Shown: positions 25,333 through 35,300 of the stretch, in pieces
Layout: every line of letters starts with the position of its first letter
Position numbering within the stretch: the first letter of the stretch is position 1
Source of the DNA: CAVROP01 sp050008495
GTDB taxonomy: Bacteria > Acidobacteriota > Terriglobia > UBA7540
Assembly (NCBI GenBank): GCA_050008495.1
Contig: JBEKMN010000044.1
Coordinates: 1 to 64,000 of the forward strand
DNA length: 64,000 nt
Direction of reading: 5' to 3'
Notes under the pieces: model-generated
Databases searched by the model: none
What the model saw: only the letters and a program-made list of their open reading frames with translations
What the model was told of the DNA's origin: nothing
Translations under genes and position numbers: made by a program

Positions 25333-25475
25333 GCCCTGCGGATGGTCGATTGACGATTGCCGATTGTCGATTGAGGCTTGCGCAAACCTCCTCCTCAGCT
25401 CTGCTGCTCTAAGCCGGGCCTATTCATGCCCACCGCCTTGGAGCGAAGAGATCTAACATCTAGCCAAACGGTTCT
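25333..25475. other. Short intergenic region with CGATTG repeats
   Basis: Holds repeated CGATTG words (25347-25373) between convergent genes; no gene or terminator seen. Confidence 0.4.
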
Positions 25476-27161
25476 TCACCCAACAACGAACTGAATGGTT
25501 TTGTTGAGAGGCGTGAAATCGGTCAGGTACAGCGTGACACCTGGAAGGCGAGGTTGGGCGCCGCGCAGTTGGGTCCATGAGTGGCGACGAAAGCCAGGGC
25601 CGATGCGCAGCCTGCGGCCCGCGAGTTCGTAGGTCACGAAACCCTCGCCCAACAAATAGCCATCAGGCATCCCCTGCAAAGGCGTCAGTGCGTCGCCAGT
25701 AAGTCGTCCTCCCGGACGCAGAGTGATCTCCACTGCCAGCGGGACCCCGTCCGTGCCTCGAACGTCCATCGAAAGCTCGAAGCCGTTCTCGCGCTCGCCA
25801 ATCTCCACCTGAGAGCGTAGGTGGCAAAGATTGCTGTGGCCGCGGTGAGAGTTTTGCATCGCCTGCCAATTCCCATCCGCCCGACGGTCTGCCCCAGCCA
25901 GAGGCTGGAGGTAATATCCTTCCAGTTCCTGTTCCAGCCGGTAGATGCTTCCCGAGCGTGTCAAAGGAGCGGAAAACTGCCCTTTCCCGAAAAAGGCGCT
26001 GGCTAAGCGTACGGCCTCGACCACTGCTCCACCGTGGCGGAAAGAAAAGAAGCGTGAGTCTCCTCCCAGGATCGTGGCGCTGCGTTCACCGCGCCGAATA
26101 TGCGCGAACCCCGATAGCGGGAAATACCTGTCGTAGTCGACGGGCAACTCTTCGCACGGGGGCAGTTCTTGTCGCAGTTCCGGAATTTCGAGGAAGTAAA
26201 GCAACTCGCCGCCCAATTGCGCCAGGTGGTCACGCCCGAGGTTGGTCACTACGGTGGCGAAGCGTCCACTACGGTCGCGGTTCGCCATATACCGGTAGAC
26301 AAGGTAATAGGGCCGCAACGTGGCAGGCTGGAAGCGATCCTGCCGGCGCGAGATGTCAGTAGCTACCTCGCCGTTGGGGTGCAGGAAGTAGATCATCGCC
26401 TCCAGGTTCCTTCGCACCGGCTCAAACAGAGCCGGCCGGTCGAGCAGCCGGCCGGCAGTCAGCAGCGCGCGATCGGAGATGGCATTGTAGATTCCGCTGC
26501 TGCGCTCGGTGAATTGACCTTCTTCGTCCAGGTCGATCCCCTCCGCCAGCCATTCCTCCACACGCGCCACATAACGAGGATTTGGGAAAAGATGATGACA
26601 GCGGGCCAGTGCCGAAACGACCACCCAACGATGGTTGGGAGTATGGATGCCTCCCGTGGTCAAGGCGGAGGAGCCTCGCTGAACGAAGGCTCCCAGCGCG
26701 GATTCCAACCGGCGCGTCTCTGGATACTCTCGAATACGCAACACCTCAACCGTGGCGCAAAGCGGCTCGAGCACGAAAGCAGTGTCCGGCGGTGAGCCAA
26801 AGTTGGTGGTGGGAAGGTCGATGGTGCCGTCCGGATGCTGGACTCGAAGCAGGGCTTCAGCCGCTCTCTCCATCCGTTCGAGGGCTTCGGGCCGGCGGTG
26901 ATAGCGGGACTCGGGGGCCAGAAACACGGCAGCCAAGCCGGAGAGAAATCCCGCCGTGGCCCCGGGCTGAGGGATCTCGTGCTCGTCGAGCACGCCCCCT
27001 TCCGCTGGCTGCTTCGACAAGGATTCTTCTGCCGCCCGGTCAGCCGCCTTCACCAGTTCCGGGTAGATATCTCCTCCGTTCGAATCAATTCCTCCCTCTG
27101 CCGGGGACAACCGCATCGTCTCCGTCGCCCCCAGCACGGTGAGGAATTCCCTTCGATCCAT
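25476..27161 (-). CDS. Secreted alpha/alpha-toroid-like protein, 561 aa
   Basis: The N-terminus MDRREFLTVLGA looks like a Tat-type start (DRREFL), but the hydrophobic core is short, so export is uncertain. Residues ~35-330 are rich in paired helices of the alpha/alpha toroid type, and the C-terminal ~200 are beta-rich, the layout of polysaccharide lyases and heparinase II/III-like proteins. I see no diagnostic catalytic motif. It stands between cydB (convergent) and the ARPP-1 gene. Sugar-polymer processing is a guess from the fold. Confidence 0.55.
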   Translation of the reverse strand: MDRREFLTVLGATETMRLSPAEGGIDSNGGDIYPELVKAADRAAEESLSKQPAEGGVLDEHEIPQPGATAGFLSGLAAVFLAPESRYHRRPEALERMERAAEALLRVQHPDGTIDLPTTNFGSPPDTAFVLEPLCATVEVLRIREYPETRRLESALGAFVQRGSSALTTGGIHTPNHRWVVVSALARCHHLFPNPRYVARVEEWLAEGIDLDEEGQFTERSSGIYNAISDRALLTAGRLLDRPALFEPVRRNLEAMIYFLHPNGEVATDISRRQDRFQPATLRPYYLVYRYMANRDRSGRFATVVTNLGRDHLAQLGGELLYFLEIPELRQELPPCEELPVDYDRYFPLSGFAHIRRGERSATILGGDSRFFSFRHGGAVVEAVRLASAFFGKGQFSAPLTRSGSIYRLEQELEGYYLQPLAGADRRADGNWQAMQNSHRGHSNLCHLRSQVEIGERENGFELSMDVRGTDGVPLAVEITLRPGGRLTGDALTPLQGMPDGYLLGEGFVTYELAGRRLRIGPGFRRHSWTQLRGAQPRLPGVTLYLTDFTPLNKTIQFVVG

Positions 27162-27307
27162 ACGACCTTTCGATGATCGTTCTCTGTCCGCGCGTTAATG
27201 TACACCCGACACCCTTCGGATGCAATATTCCGGCTTGGTTACCGGTCGACATGATCGGGCCCACGCACCCAGGCTTGTCACTCGTCACTTGTCACACGTC
27301 ACTGCCT

Positions 27308-28390
27308 CTACTGGTTCGCCATTTTGGCGATGTGGATATCGAAGCCGGTGCCGGGCAGCAGCGTGGTGAGTTCAAAGGCCGTGAACCCGTCCCCCTCAAG
27401 CTCGGTTCGACGGTAAAGCCCGGGCTCGTTTTCTACGGTCTCACGGCGCGCCTCGAAATTCTGCAGATAGGCTTGGGCAGTCTTCAAATCGGGATGATCT
27501 GAGGCCGTCGACCGTGTCAGGGCCTCAGCCGCATAGGAGCGGACCAGCTTGGGCCAGTATTTTTCCAGCAGAACGGTGCTGGCGAAAAGGTCGGCCCAAA
27601 CAATCTGGTCATTCACCGCCACCACCACGCCCACCGCGTTCCGGTCGCGCAGTTCCCGCATGACTCCCTGGTAAGACTGCTCGAGAGGCGCAGCCACTGC
27701 CTCGACGCGTTGCTTTACCTCATCGTTGCCCATTACGCCGGCGTAGGAAGAAGTCGCCTGGAGTTGGGCAGCGGCTTGCGGAACCAGCGCCGCCATCCTT
27801 GTGGCCGAATTGCCAACCTCCGACCATACCTTTCTTTGATCCTGATCAGCCATGGCGCTTTTCCGAACGCTGGGTTGCGCCATCTGCGAATGGAATGATC
27901 CGAAGCTGGATTTGGCGCCTACCCAACGGTGCGGTTCAACGCAGAAGACGCCCAGGTCTATAGGGTCGCTCTCCGCCGGGACGATGCGGTCTTTGCCAAC
28001 CACACGATCCTGCTTGCCGCCCGTCAGGATTTCGCCCGCCAGCAAAAGCAGGGGACGTTTCGAATTGTTCACCAGAAGCAACTGGTTAACCTGTGGCCCC
28101 AGCGGCGTGGGGTGCAGGCGGCCGCGGATGAGCGGCTGGATCATTCCGCCTTCGCTGACCACAACCTCGCCGGAGCGCAAACCTTCATCGAGCGTCAGGA
28201 AATCCTTCGTGTCATGCGTGCGGTTGGTCACCACCGGAAAGATGGTCAGATTGTTGTGCCTGATCGGCTCTAACGCTTTGTAACTTGACCCGGCCTCACC
28301 GGCCGCTCCCAGACCCGGCCCCAGCGGCAGGGCCATCAAACCCATCATCACTGCAATCATGCTCAAGCCCAGAAGTTGCTTTGCTCTCAT
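27308..28390 (-). CDS. Secreted ARPP-1 (DUF6569)-like protein, 360 aa
   Basis: Signal peptide at residues 1-30 (MRAKQLLGLSMIAVMMGLM...GLGAAG). The mature part matches the ARPP-1 domain: LTIFPVVTN, LLLLAGEILTGGKQDR and DPIDLGVFCVEPHRW, where Asp/Cys residues are conserved. The domain's biochemical role is not established; it is often linked with ADP-ribosylglycohydrolase and phosphatase families. Complete length. It lies upstream of, and in the same direction as, the toroid gene, but 146 bp apart. Confidence 0.75.
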   Translation of the reverse strand: MRAKQLLGLSMIAVMMGLMALPLGPGLGAAGEAGSSYKALEPIRHNNLTIFPVVTNRTHDTKDFLTLDEGLRSGEVVVSEGGMIQPLIRGRLHPTPLGPQVNQLLLVNNSKRPLLLLAGEILTGGKQDRVVGKDRIVPAESDPIDLGVFCVEPHRWVGAKSSFGSFHSQMAQPSVRKSAMADQDQRKVWSEVGNSATRMAALVPQAAAQLQATSSYAGVMGNDEVKQRVEAVAAPLEQSYQGVMRELRDRNAVGVVVAVNDQIVWADLFASTVLLEKYWPKLVRSYAAEALTRSTASDHPDLKTAQAYLQNFEARRETVENEPGLYRRTELEGDGFTAFELTTLLPGTGFDIHIAKMANQ

Positions 28391-28547
28391 CGCACGTTCC
28401 TCCCAAAGAATTGACCGAGGGCATCAAACCGGTCTAAAGGGAGAACGCCTCAGGTTATAATTCTTGCATCCAAAGGAGTGCCGAAATTCGAAACTCGAAA
28501 CCCGAAAATCGAAATTCGGCTGCGAGGATTTACAGTGAACTTCTGGT

Positions 28548-28624
28548 ACGATGTCATTCCCGCGAAAGCGGGAATCCATTGGCCTCTGGACTGACGATGG
28601 ACCCCCGCTTCCGCGGGGGTGACG
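28548..28624. repeat. Dispersed palindrome (CCCGCGAAAGCGGG type)
   Basis: GTCATTCCCGCGAAAGCGGG...and CCCGCTTCCGCGGGGGTGAC form imperfect inverted arms. The same family recurs at 51557-51630. It lies upstream of the sigma-factor gene. Confidence 0.8.
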
Positions 28625-28704
28625 ACTGCTGACTTTCGTTTCTTTTAGTAGGCCATCTGCCCATCACGGCTCAGGATGACAGCGTCGAGGCGCACCCGAT
28701 TTCG

Positions 28705-29592
28705 ATGAGTGCCACCCAAGAGAAGGCCGGCTGTTCCGCAAGGTTCGTCATCCCGGAATCGGTGTGCGCCGGGCTTTACCGCCAGGCGGCGGCGGAGCGA
28801 TTCGGCCTCGACCTCGGGGATTTTGCAAGCATCCTGCAAGAGGTCGCTGCCAAGTATCTCCCTCGAGACGCGAGCCAAGCCGAGGTTTTGGAGCTCATCG
28901 GAGGTTTGCGTCTTGAGGAACTGGCGATGGCGCGCGCCTGCGCCCGGGGTAACGAAGCTGCCTGGGAAGCTTTTCTGACGCGTTACCGCGAAAAGCTTTA
29001 CAGCGCCGCCCACTCGGTTGCCTCTGAGGATTCCGCTGCCCGCGAACTTGCCGATTCCCTCTACGCCGACCTGTACGGAACGCGCTCAGCGGACGGCAGG
29101 CGAATCTCGAAACTCGACTCGTTTACCGGCCGCGGCTCCCTTGAGGGCTGGCTTCGTGCCGTCCTGGCGCAGGAGTATGTGAACCGCTTTCGGCGGCAGC
29201 AGCGCCTGGTCAGCCTGGAGGAGCAGACGGACGCTGGAGCCCAGTTCCGGGCCGCAGAGCGTGACCCTTCGCAGGCGCACGACCCGCGCTTGGAAGAGGC
29301 CACGGACCAAGCCCTCGCCGCTCTGCCTGGGGAAGACAAATTCATTTTGGCCGGTTATTATCTCGATGGACGTACCCTGGCCGAGATCGCGCGCCTCCTG
29401 GGCGTGCACGAATCGACGGTCAGTCGCCGACTGGAGAGAATCACCACGGCGCTTCGCAAATCCATTCTTGTCCGGCTGGTAGAACATGGCATGACTTCAC
29501 GAGAAGCACGACAAACCATGGAAGTGGAGGTCAGCGAGTTGTCCTTGGATGTCCGCCGAAGGCTGGCGGAGAGTGGAGGGAACAGGGAATAG
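28705..29592 (+). CDS. ECF-like sigma-70 family factor, 295 aa
   Basis: Region 2 (residues ~90-165) shows RYREKLYSAAHSV, LADSLYADLYG, FTGRGSLEGWLRAVLAQEYVNRFRR; region 4 (~210-255) shows DQALAALPGEDKFILAGYYLDG and ARLLGVHESTVSRRLERI. An unusual ~75-residue N-terminal extension precedes region 2. The start is uncertain: no clear ribosome site is seen before the ATG. The final codons and TAG fall inside a dispersed repeat. The anti-sigma gene follows after a 211-bp gap. Confidence 0.82.
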   Translation: MSATQEKAGCSARFVIPESVCAGLYRQAAAERFGLDLGDFASILQEVAAKYLPRDASQAEVLELIGGLRLEELAMARACARGNEAAWEAFLTRYREKLYSAAHSVASEDSAARELADSLYADLYGTRSADGRRISKLDSFTGRGSLEGWLRAVLAQEYVNRFRRQQRLVSLEEQTDAGAQFRAAERDPSQAHDPRLEEATDQALAALPGEDKFILAGYYLDGRTLAEIARLLGVHESTVSRRLERITTALRKSILVRLVEHGMTSREARQTMEVEVSELSLDVRRRLAESGGNRE

Positions 29593-29775
29593 GGAACAGG
29601 GAACAGCAAATGCGAAACACGGGCGAGATTGTTTCGTGCGACTTGAGGCTTAAAGGTTGACGGTTAAGAGTCAAAGGCTGAAACGCGCAAGAAAGTGGCG
29701 AGTAGACCGTTCTATAAGAGGGATGGAAACACGGCGGTTTCGCCGTCTGTTCCCTGTTCCCCATTCCCTGTTCCC
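29578..29775. repeat. 29-bp inverted repeat between sigma and anti-sigma genes
   Basis: The segment GGGAACAGGGAATAGGGAAC... at 29578-29606 is complementary, apart from minor differences, to 29747-29775. The left arm encodes the last five codons and stop of the sigma gene. A related GGGAACAGGGATTAGGGAAC word follows the second sigma gene at 36459. Confidence 0.8.
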
Positions 29776-29803
29776 TCGAGGGATGTCGTAGACTGGATCA
29801 GTT

Positions 29804-31036
29804 ATGTGGGGAATACCTAGAATCGTGCTCGACCGGCTCAAGGGAAGAAGCGTGGGCAGGCCGGACAGTGGGCGATCCGCAATCGACAATCAGCAATTCC
29901 AACATCCGGACGCGAACCTCCTCGCAGCTTTCCTCGAACGAACGCTGACGGAGCGCGAGCGGACGCAAGTTCTGAGCCATCTCGCCGAGTGTGCGGAATG
30001 CCGGGAGATTGCGGCCTTGACGCTGCCTGCCGAAGCCGAGGCGGCCGAGCCCGCCCGATCGCCTGTGGGAAGCGGCTGGAGCGTCCGGCCAATACTCCGC
30101 TGGGGCGCGCTGGCCGCGGCAATGGGCGCCGTCGTATTTGTCGCTGTTTTGCGTCAGCATTCGAGGAGCCAGGTGCAAACTGCATCGAACATCGCGCCGT
30201 CAACCATCATGCCGAAGGCGAGCGAAGCCGCCCCGCAGGCTCCGCAGCCCTTACCCGCCCAGCCCACTACCAGAGCAGCCACGCGAAGGGCTCAACCAAA
30301 GTCCCTCGAGTCTGCCGGCGAGATGGCAAAACTCCAGAAACCTGCCCCATCACCACTGACCCAGCGATTCACCGCCCGCTCTCCCGGCATTGAGGGACGA
30401 GCCCCAACGCCGCCGAGGGCCCAGCTTCGCCCACCGGCGGCAACGGCTGCGATCCCGCGAAGTGCCCAATCCGCCGAAGTCTCGGCGGGCCTGAGCACTG
30501 ATCTTATCCATGCTGCCGCCCAGCCGAGCGCCGTCGTGGAACACCCGCCAGTCCCCACCTACGATAAGAAAAGCTTGGCGGACGGGGCCGTGGCATCGAC
30601 GCCCATGCGCACAAAAGCCCTGCAAGCCAGACTCCCAGCGAAGGCATTCCGCAGTCCGTTGGAGGGCACCGTGGCCCAGCCAAGCGCGCTTTGGAGCATT
30701 TCGCCGGAAGGCAAACTACAACGCTCAGAGGATGGCGGAAAGAACTGGGAAGAAGTGGGCGTCGACGACAAAGTCGAATTCCGAGTGATCCAGGTCAACG
30801 GCAGGGGAATCTGGGCGGGCGGAACCGGAGGAGCCCTGTATCACTCAAGCGATGGCGGCGCGACTTGGGCCCGTGTCAACCCGGCGGCAGGCGCCACTCC
30901 CACCACAGAAGCCATCGTCTCGATTAGCTGCTCCTCATCCGACCTTCAACAGATCACCGTCAAGACCGCCTCCGGGACGCAGTGGGTCTCCGACGACGGC
31001 GGCCAGCACTGGAGAGCGGTGACACGTGACGAGTGA
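29804..31036 (+). CDS. Anti-sigma factor with zinc finger, membrane helix and YCF48-like domain, 410 aa
   Basis: Residues ~34-75 form a zf-HC2 zinc-binding anti-sigma domain (H-P-D..., HLAECAECREI). One membrane helix follows (RWGALAAAMGAVVFVAVL). Next is a long proline/alanine-rich periplasmic stalk (~130-280), and finally a C-terminal domain with two SEDGGKNWEEV / SSDGGATWARV / SDDGGQHWRAV repeats, the signature of Bacterial-neuraminidase/YCF48-type propellers, here too short for a full propeller. The last residues are encoded by a dispersed repeat. It should sequester the preceding sigma factor. Confidence 0.85.
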   Translation: MWGIPRIVLDRLKGRSVGRPDSGRSAIDNQQFQHPDANLLAAFLERTLTERERTQVLSHLAECAECREIAALTLPAEAEAAEPARSPVGSGWSVRPILRWGALAAAMGAVVFVAVLRQHSRSQVQTASNIAPSTIMPKASEAAPQAPQPLPAQPTTRAATRRAQPKSLESAGEMAKLQKPAPSPLTQRFTARSPGIEGRAPTPPRAQLRPPAATAAIPRSAQSAEVSAGLSTDLIHAAAQPSAVVEHPPVPTYDKKSLADGAVASTPMRTKALQARLPAKAFRSPLEGTVAQPSALWSISPEGKLQRSEDGGKNWEEVGVDDKVEFRVIQVNGRGIWAGGTGGALYHSSDGGATWARVNPAAGATPTTEAIVSISCSSSDLQQITVKTASGTQWVSDDGGQHWRAVTRDE

Positions 31037-31087
31037 CGAGTGGGTATTGCGGACTGACACCTGGCCCCTGAAACCTGACACCTGCAA

Positions 31088-32173
31088 TTACGATGTCGCC
31101 TTGATCTGCTCGGTGAGCCGAACGGCTTTGGGGCGGTAGCCGCTACGTGTGCGAACGTGGTAGCTCTTCATGTCTTGACCCACCAGTTTTACCGTGATGC
31201 TGCGCCAGCCGCGATTAGGATTGGCTGCCGGGTAGTAGCTGATCGAATACAAGTGCGCCAGGTCATCCCGGATGGAAGCGAATGCGTCCTGCTGTTCTTT
31301 CCAATTCTTAGCGAAATAGACCTTGCCGCCCGTCGTAGCGCTAACCCGTTCGAACACGGCAGTCGAGATGGGGTCGAGCCGGGCCGCCTGGGTGCTGATC
31401 ATGTAAATGGGAATCCCTTCCGTCTGCGCCATCTCGCGGATGTCTTCAGGCCCCACTGCGCTGGCGTTGTCGGGGCCGTTGGAGAAAACCACCACCACCT
31501 TCCGGCCCGAAAGCTGAGCGGCATCTCTGAGCGTCATCAGCAGGGAGTTATAGAGGGCGGCATCATCTCCTGCCACGCTGGCGCGAATGGCGCGGATGAC
31601 ATCTGACCGTTCGGGAGTGAGCATCGAGGCCCGTGAGAAATTGCGGCTATAGGAATAGAACGCCACACGCGCGGGATCATGCAGCGAGCGCACGAATTCC
31701 GCAATGGCATCTTGCGCAAAAACAAAGCCTCGATACATGTAATTGCTGGTGTCGAACAGAATGAAGACACTGGCGCCGGCCACAAGCGAAGCCACCTGGT
31801 CCGGCGTAGCTTCCTCGAATCCGGCATCTTTGTTTCGATGTCCGCGGCCCTTGGGAGCCGAAGATGTCGCCAACGCCGGCTTGCCCTCACCCGGCTTGTA
31901 ATCCTCCAGCTTTCGCGGTGCTTCGTTCTCTTCGCCGAAGGTCGCAATTTTCTGAGGGATTCCGTCCTCATAGATCGCAAAGTCCCAGGGAGTGAGGCGA
32001 GTGACGTAATCCCCTTTCTTGTCCGTCACCGCCACATCCAACTGCACCATATTAACTGTGACTTTAAAGACCGTCACGTCCGGACCACTCTGCTCCTGCG
32101 CTCTCACCAGAGCCGCGCTGCCGGAGAAAGTAGCCAGCAATAGTGGTGGAACCAGAATGCCCCATTTCGCCAT
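31088..32173 (-). CDS. VWFA-related secreted protein of Acidobacteria type, 361 aa
   Basis: Signal peptide (MAKWGILVPPLLLATFSGSAALVRAQ), then a beta domain with VTVNMVQLDVAVTDKKGD and LTPWDFAIYEDG, a pattern I associate with the Acidobacteria-enriched VWFA-related family, then a VWA fold: FILFDTSNYMYR (a degenerate DxSxS), VVVVFSNGPDN. The ATG at 32173 has GAGGAG 6 nt upstream; the longer frame to 32314 overlaps the upstream gene. It is 10 nt after the 1038-aa gene and surely co-transcribed. Likely binds protein partners in the periplasm. Confidence 0.88.
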   Translation of the reverse strand: MAKWGILVPPLLLATFSGSAALVRAQEQSGPDVTVFKVTVNMVQLDVAVTDKKGDYVTRLTPWDFAIYEDGIPQKIATFGEENEAPRKLEDYKPGEGKPALATSSAPKGRGHRNKDAGFEEATPDQVASLVAGASVFILFDTSNYMYRGFVFAQDAIAEFVRSLHDPARVAFYSYSRNFSRASMLTPERSDVIRAIRASVAGDDAALYNSLLMTLRDAAQLSGRKVVVVFSNGPDNASAVGPEDIREMAQTEGIPIYMISTQAARLDPISTAVFERVSATTGGKVYFAKNWKEQQDAFASIRDDLAHLYSISYYPAANPNRGWRSITVKLVGQDMKSYHVRTRSGYRPKAVRLTEQIKATS

Positions 32174-32183
32174 AGCAGACTCC

Positions 32184-35100
32184 TCAAACCCCAGGACTGG
32201 GTTCGCTCTTCGCCAAAGTGCGGATTTTTCCCTGTCGAAACTCCTCACCCGTTTCCCGCAATGCCCGAAGCAGTGCCGGCCAATCCTCCAAGTCGGTGGC
32301 GGAAATCTTCTCAATCATGCGGTGCGTCAACTCGGGCACCAGAATGTGAAGCATTTCCGGAGAGTAACCGTTCTCGTCCGCCAGGCGCGCCCAGTACAGG
32401 TTGTCAGAATCCCAAGACTCACCCAGGAGGCGGCTCGAGTACCCCATCAAAGTGGGAAGGGGTTTTATGCTCAGTAGTTCACGCGCATACGTTTCTTCCA
32501 GCGCCGGATGCGGCACGCCAAAATCCGCCGAGAGGCGTTCCCAACTAACTTCAGCGGGATGCTGTTTGCTAAGTTCAGTCAATTCTCGCCCCGCGGGTCC
32601 CGAGTCGTGGCCCGGGGATCGTCGCTGGTATTCCTCGGCCAAATAAAAGATTTCTGCCGGCGTCACTCTGGAAATCGCAGCGTCCGGCTCTCCGCGGCGC
32701 AGAGCGTCCTCAACTTCTCCGGCCCTCTGGGGGAGCATGCGATCGGAGAGAATCGTCATCGCCGTTTCGCGCAGCTTCTCATCTTTGGCCGCAGCTTCCA
32801 GAAGCTCTTCTCCGGAGCGCTGGTAAAGGCTGACCGAATGAAGTTCCGATCGAGTCACCTCCCACCACCGGGGCAGGACGGCGTCCACCAAGAGAGATGG
32901 CACCAGATCCTCCCAGATGAGAGCCTGTACGTTTTCCGGCACAATGAAGTTCTGCTCCACTTCCGCCAGAGCATAAGGCAGGTCAGCCAGCGAGCCAGAA
33001 AGGTGCGCTCCCCCGCTTGCCGCATCGCCAATGCCAATCAGAGAGGGGCTCCGCCAGGAATGGTATTCTCCATTGACCTTTTCTCCGACGGGATCGTGGG
33101 CGCGCACAAAGAGTGGGTTAGTGAGTAGCATCTGCGCCCCGGGAGGCTCGTAATAGGCGTAGTTGAGTCCCACTAAGGTATCCCTAAGGAAGGGCACCAG
33201 TTGGCCACGAGCCGCAGCCAAGTCGGCGGCAGTCGCCGGCGACTCGAGCAGCGGTGCCAGGTTCATTTGCAGCTCGAATTTGATGTGAGGGGTGGTATAA
33301 AGGCCATTGGCCCATTCCAATCTTTCGCCGGTTGTGAAGAGCGGTTTTGGCAGTTCGAATTCCCGCAACTCCCCAGCCAAGACCAACAGCGTATCGACCT
33401 TCGGTTTTCCGCGCCCCGATTGGTTCAAGCCGTGTCCCAGAGCGAACAAGTTGTCGAGAGAAATGAGACGTTGCGCATCCAGAACAGCGCGGATGTTGTC
33501 AGCCAGAAGCTGCCTGACCTGCCGCCCCCCTGGGGTGGACTGCCTGGGACCAGCAAGCAAGGTGATAATGGCGTCCTGGGAGCGTTGAGTTTGGCCCGTA
33601 GCGGCCCGCAGAAGCTCGCCGAACGAACTCTCCGTGGCGTCGAAAAGTAGGGCGGAGGACGAGACGCTTCCGAATGGTTTGATAATCCCCTGCCAGGACT
33701 GGTTCAGGTCTTGGATTTCCCCCTGGCGCGCCAGAATTTCCCAGAGTCCGACGATGGCTTGATAAATGCCTAATGTGTCGCCTCGCACGCCGTTGTCAGG
33801 GATGCGGTCGATAGCGTCAGCTACGGTGAGGAAACGGCCCACCGACTCGTCGCTCAGAGCGTGAAACTCGGAGAAGATGGCATACTGGTCCCCGAAGCGT
33901 GGAAAATCGTCCGCCAGCAAACTCACCGCGTGGGGACTCAAGCGCTCACCCGCGGAGCGCCGGCGGTCAATCTCATTCAAAGTCAAGAATACTCTGAGCG
34001 GTGAGTCTGCCGAGGCTTGCCGCGTAAGTGTAAACATGCCTGCGACGAGATCTTCAGGAGTCTTCCACTCTCTGGAACGCTGGGCCCATTCGGCCTCGAT
34101 TTTGGAATGGGTTTTGCGTCCCAGCATTCCTTGCCACACCCCCAAATCTCCTGGAATATGCGGTTGTCCGCTCGGCTCAAACCAGAGCCGGGTTACCAGC
34201 AACATGAGGCCCGGGTCCGTTCTGAACGCGCCCTTCGCCGGTCCTGGGGTGGGTCGCTTCCCACGCAAAGCTGCATAAAATCGAGTCAATCGGTGCGGCT
34301 CTACGAAGTAGGACTGCTGAGCCGGGTTGATGCGCGACAGTGCGTCGAAGTAAGCTGCCAGCCAGCCCGCGTCTCTCCCCACCAACCGGAGCACGAAGTC
34401 CGCGGGTGAGTCGGGGCTGGCGCCGACCAGGCTCTTCCATGCTGGTTCAGCCGCGTTTCCGCCTGGGACTACCACCCGATTCGACCGAATACAAATGTGA
34501 TTCCCAAAGTAATCCAGGCTAGCCGCGTCTGGCCCCAGCTTCTCGAGTCCCGGGGACCGCAGCAGGGCGCGCCGGGTGCCGTCATCCATTCGTGACAGCG
34601 CCCAGTAGAGCCGGGCTGCTTCGGGATCCTGCAAAAGGACGTCGATGACGTCTTCTTTCTTAGTCCTGCTGTTTTTCGTCCAATCCGCCTGGCTGAATAG
34701 GACTGGGACCTTTGTGCTCGGGAACGGATAAGCGAACGGTTTGCTCCCTTGCAGCGTTTGTTCCAATTCTGCCAGGGGAAATCCGGAATCGAGAGTAATG
34801 AACGCCTTCTTCTGGTCAGCGGTTTCGAGTGCCACTCGCGGCCCGCAAGCACTCGAGAGCTGGTAGCCAAGCGCATTAAGCAGCGGCTGTGCCTGGCCGC
34901 ATGTAGAAACCCGGATGATTCCTTCCTGGCCTGCCAACGCCTGGAGTTCCCGGGCATGGTCGACGTAGCGCCTCAACAGCACCAGAAACTCAGTGGGCCT
35001 GCGTCCGCCTTCTTGCCACGTAAAACCGTGCGTAATCACATTCCGCGCCAAAAGCGGCAACACTTCCTGTGGAGGAACTTTCTGGCTGATGCCAGCCATA

Positions 35101-35300
35101 CGCAGGAAGGAGCGGAGAGGACCGGGAATGAAATCGACTGTCCCCGAAGAGGAAGGGCTCGGCTGGGTCTGCGCGGCCTGCGGGGTTCGCTGGTCCTCTT
35201 GGGGAAATTGGGCCGCGCTCGCGACTCTTCCCCCAAACCCTCCGGAATACGCGAATAGAAGAATTGCCAGAGGAAACGCTCGGTAAACCCGGGGTTTCAT
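32184..35300 (-). CDS. Very large secreted protein of unknown function, 1038 aa
   Basis: Signal peptide at 1-31 (AILLFAYSGGFGGRVASAA). The rest is mostly helical with no membrane segments, no repeats and no motif I can tie to an enzyme family. It is a single intact frame. Coding is coupled to the VWFA gene that follows. The pair may form a periplasmic or surface complex; this is inference from operon layout only. Confidence 0.8.
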   Translation of the reverse strand: MKPRVYRAFPLAILLFAYSGGFGGRVASAAQFPQEDQRTPQAAQTQPSPSSSGTVDFIPGPLRSFLRMAGISQKVPPQEVLPLLARNVITHGFTWQEGGRRPTEFLVLLRRYVDHARELQALAGQEGIIRVSTCGQAQPLLNALGYQLSSACGPRVALETADQKKAFITLDSGFPLAELEQTLQGSKPFAYPFPSTKVPVLFSQADWTKNSRTKKEDVIDVLLQDPEAARLYWALSRMDDGTRRALLRSPGLEKLGPDAASLDYFGNHICIRSNRVVVPGGNAAEPAWKSLVGASPDSPADFVLRLVGRDAGWLAAYFDALSRINPAQQSYFVEPHRLTRFYAALRGKRPTPGPAKGAFRTDPGLMLLVTRLWFEPSGQPHIPGDLGVWQGMLGRKTHSKIEAEWAQRSREWKTPEDLVAGMFTLTRQASADSPLRVFLTLNEIDRRRSAGERLSPHAVSLLADDFPRFGDQYAIFSEFHALSDESVGRFLTVADAIDRIPDNGVRGDTLGIYQAIVGLWEILARQGEIQDLNQSWQGIIKPFGSVSSSALLFDATESSFGELLRAATGQTQRSQDAIITLLAGPRQSTPGGRQVRQLLADNIRAVLDAQRLISLDNLFALGHGLNQSGRGKPKVDTLLVLAGELREFELPKPLFTTGERLEWANGLYTTPHIKFELQMNLAPLLESPATAADLAAARGQLVPFLRDTLVGLNYAYYEPPGAQMLLTNPLFVRAHDPVGEKVNGEYHSWRSPSLIGIGDAASGGAHLSGSLADLPYALAEVEQNFIVPENVQALIWEDLVPSLLVDAVLPRWWEVTRSELHSVSLYQRSGEELLEAAAKDEKLRETAMTILSDRMLPQRAGEVEDALRRGEPDAAISRVTPAEIFYLAEEYQRRSPGHDSGPAGRELTELSKQHPAEVSWERLSADFGVPHPALEETYARELLSIKPLPTLMGYSSRLLGESWDSDNLYWARLADENGYSPEMLHILVPELTHRMIEKISATDLEDWPALLRALRETGEEFRQGKIRTLAKSEPSPGV

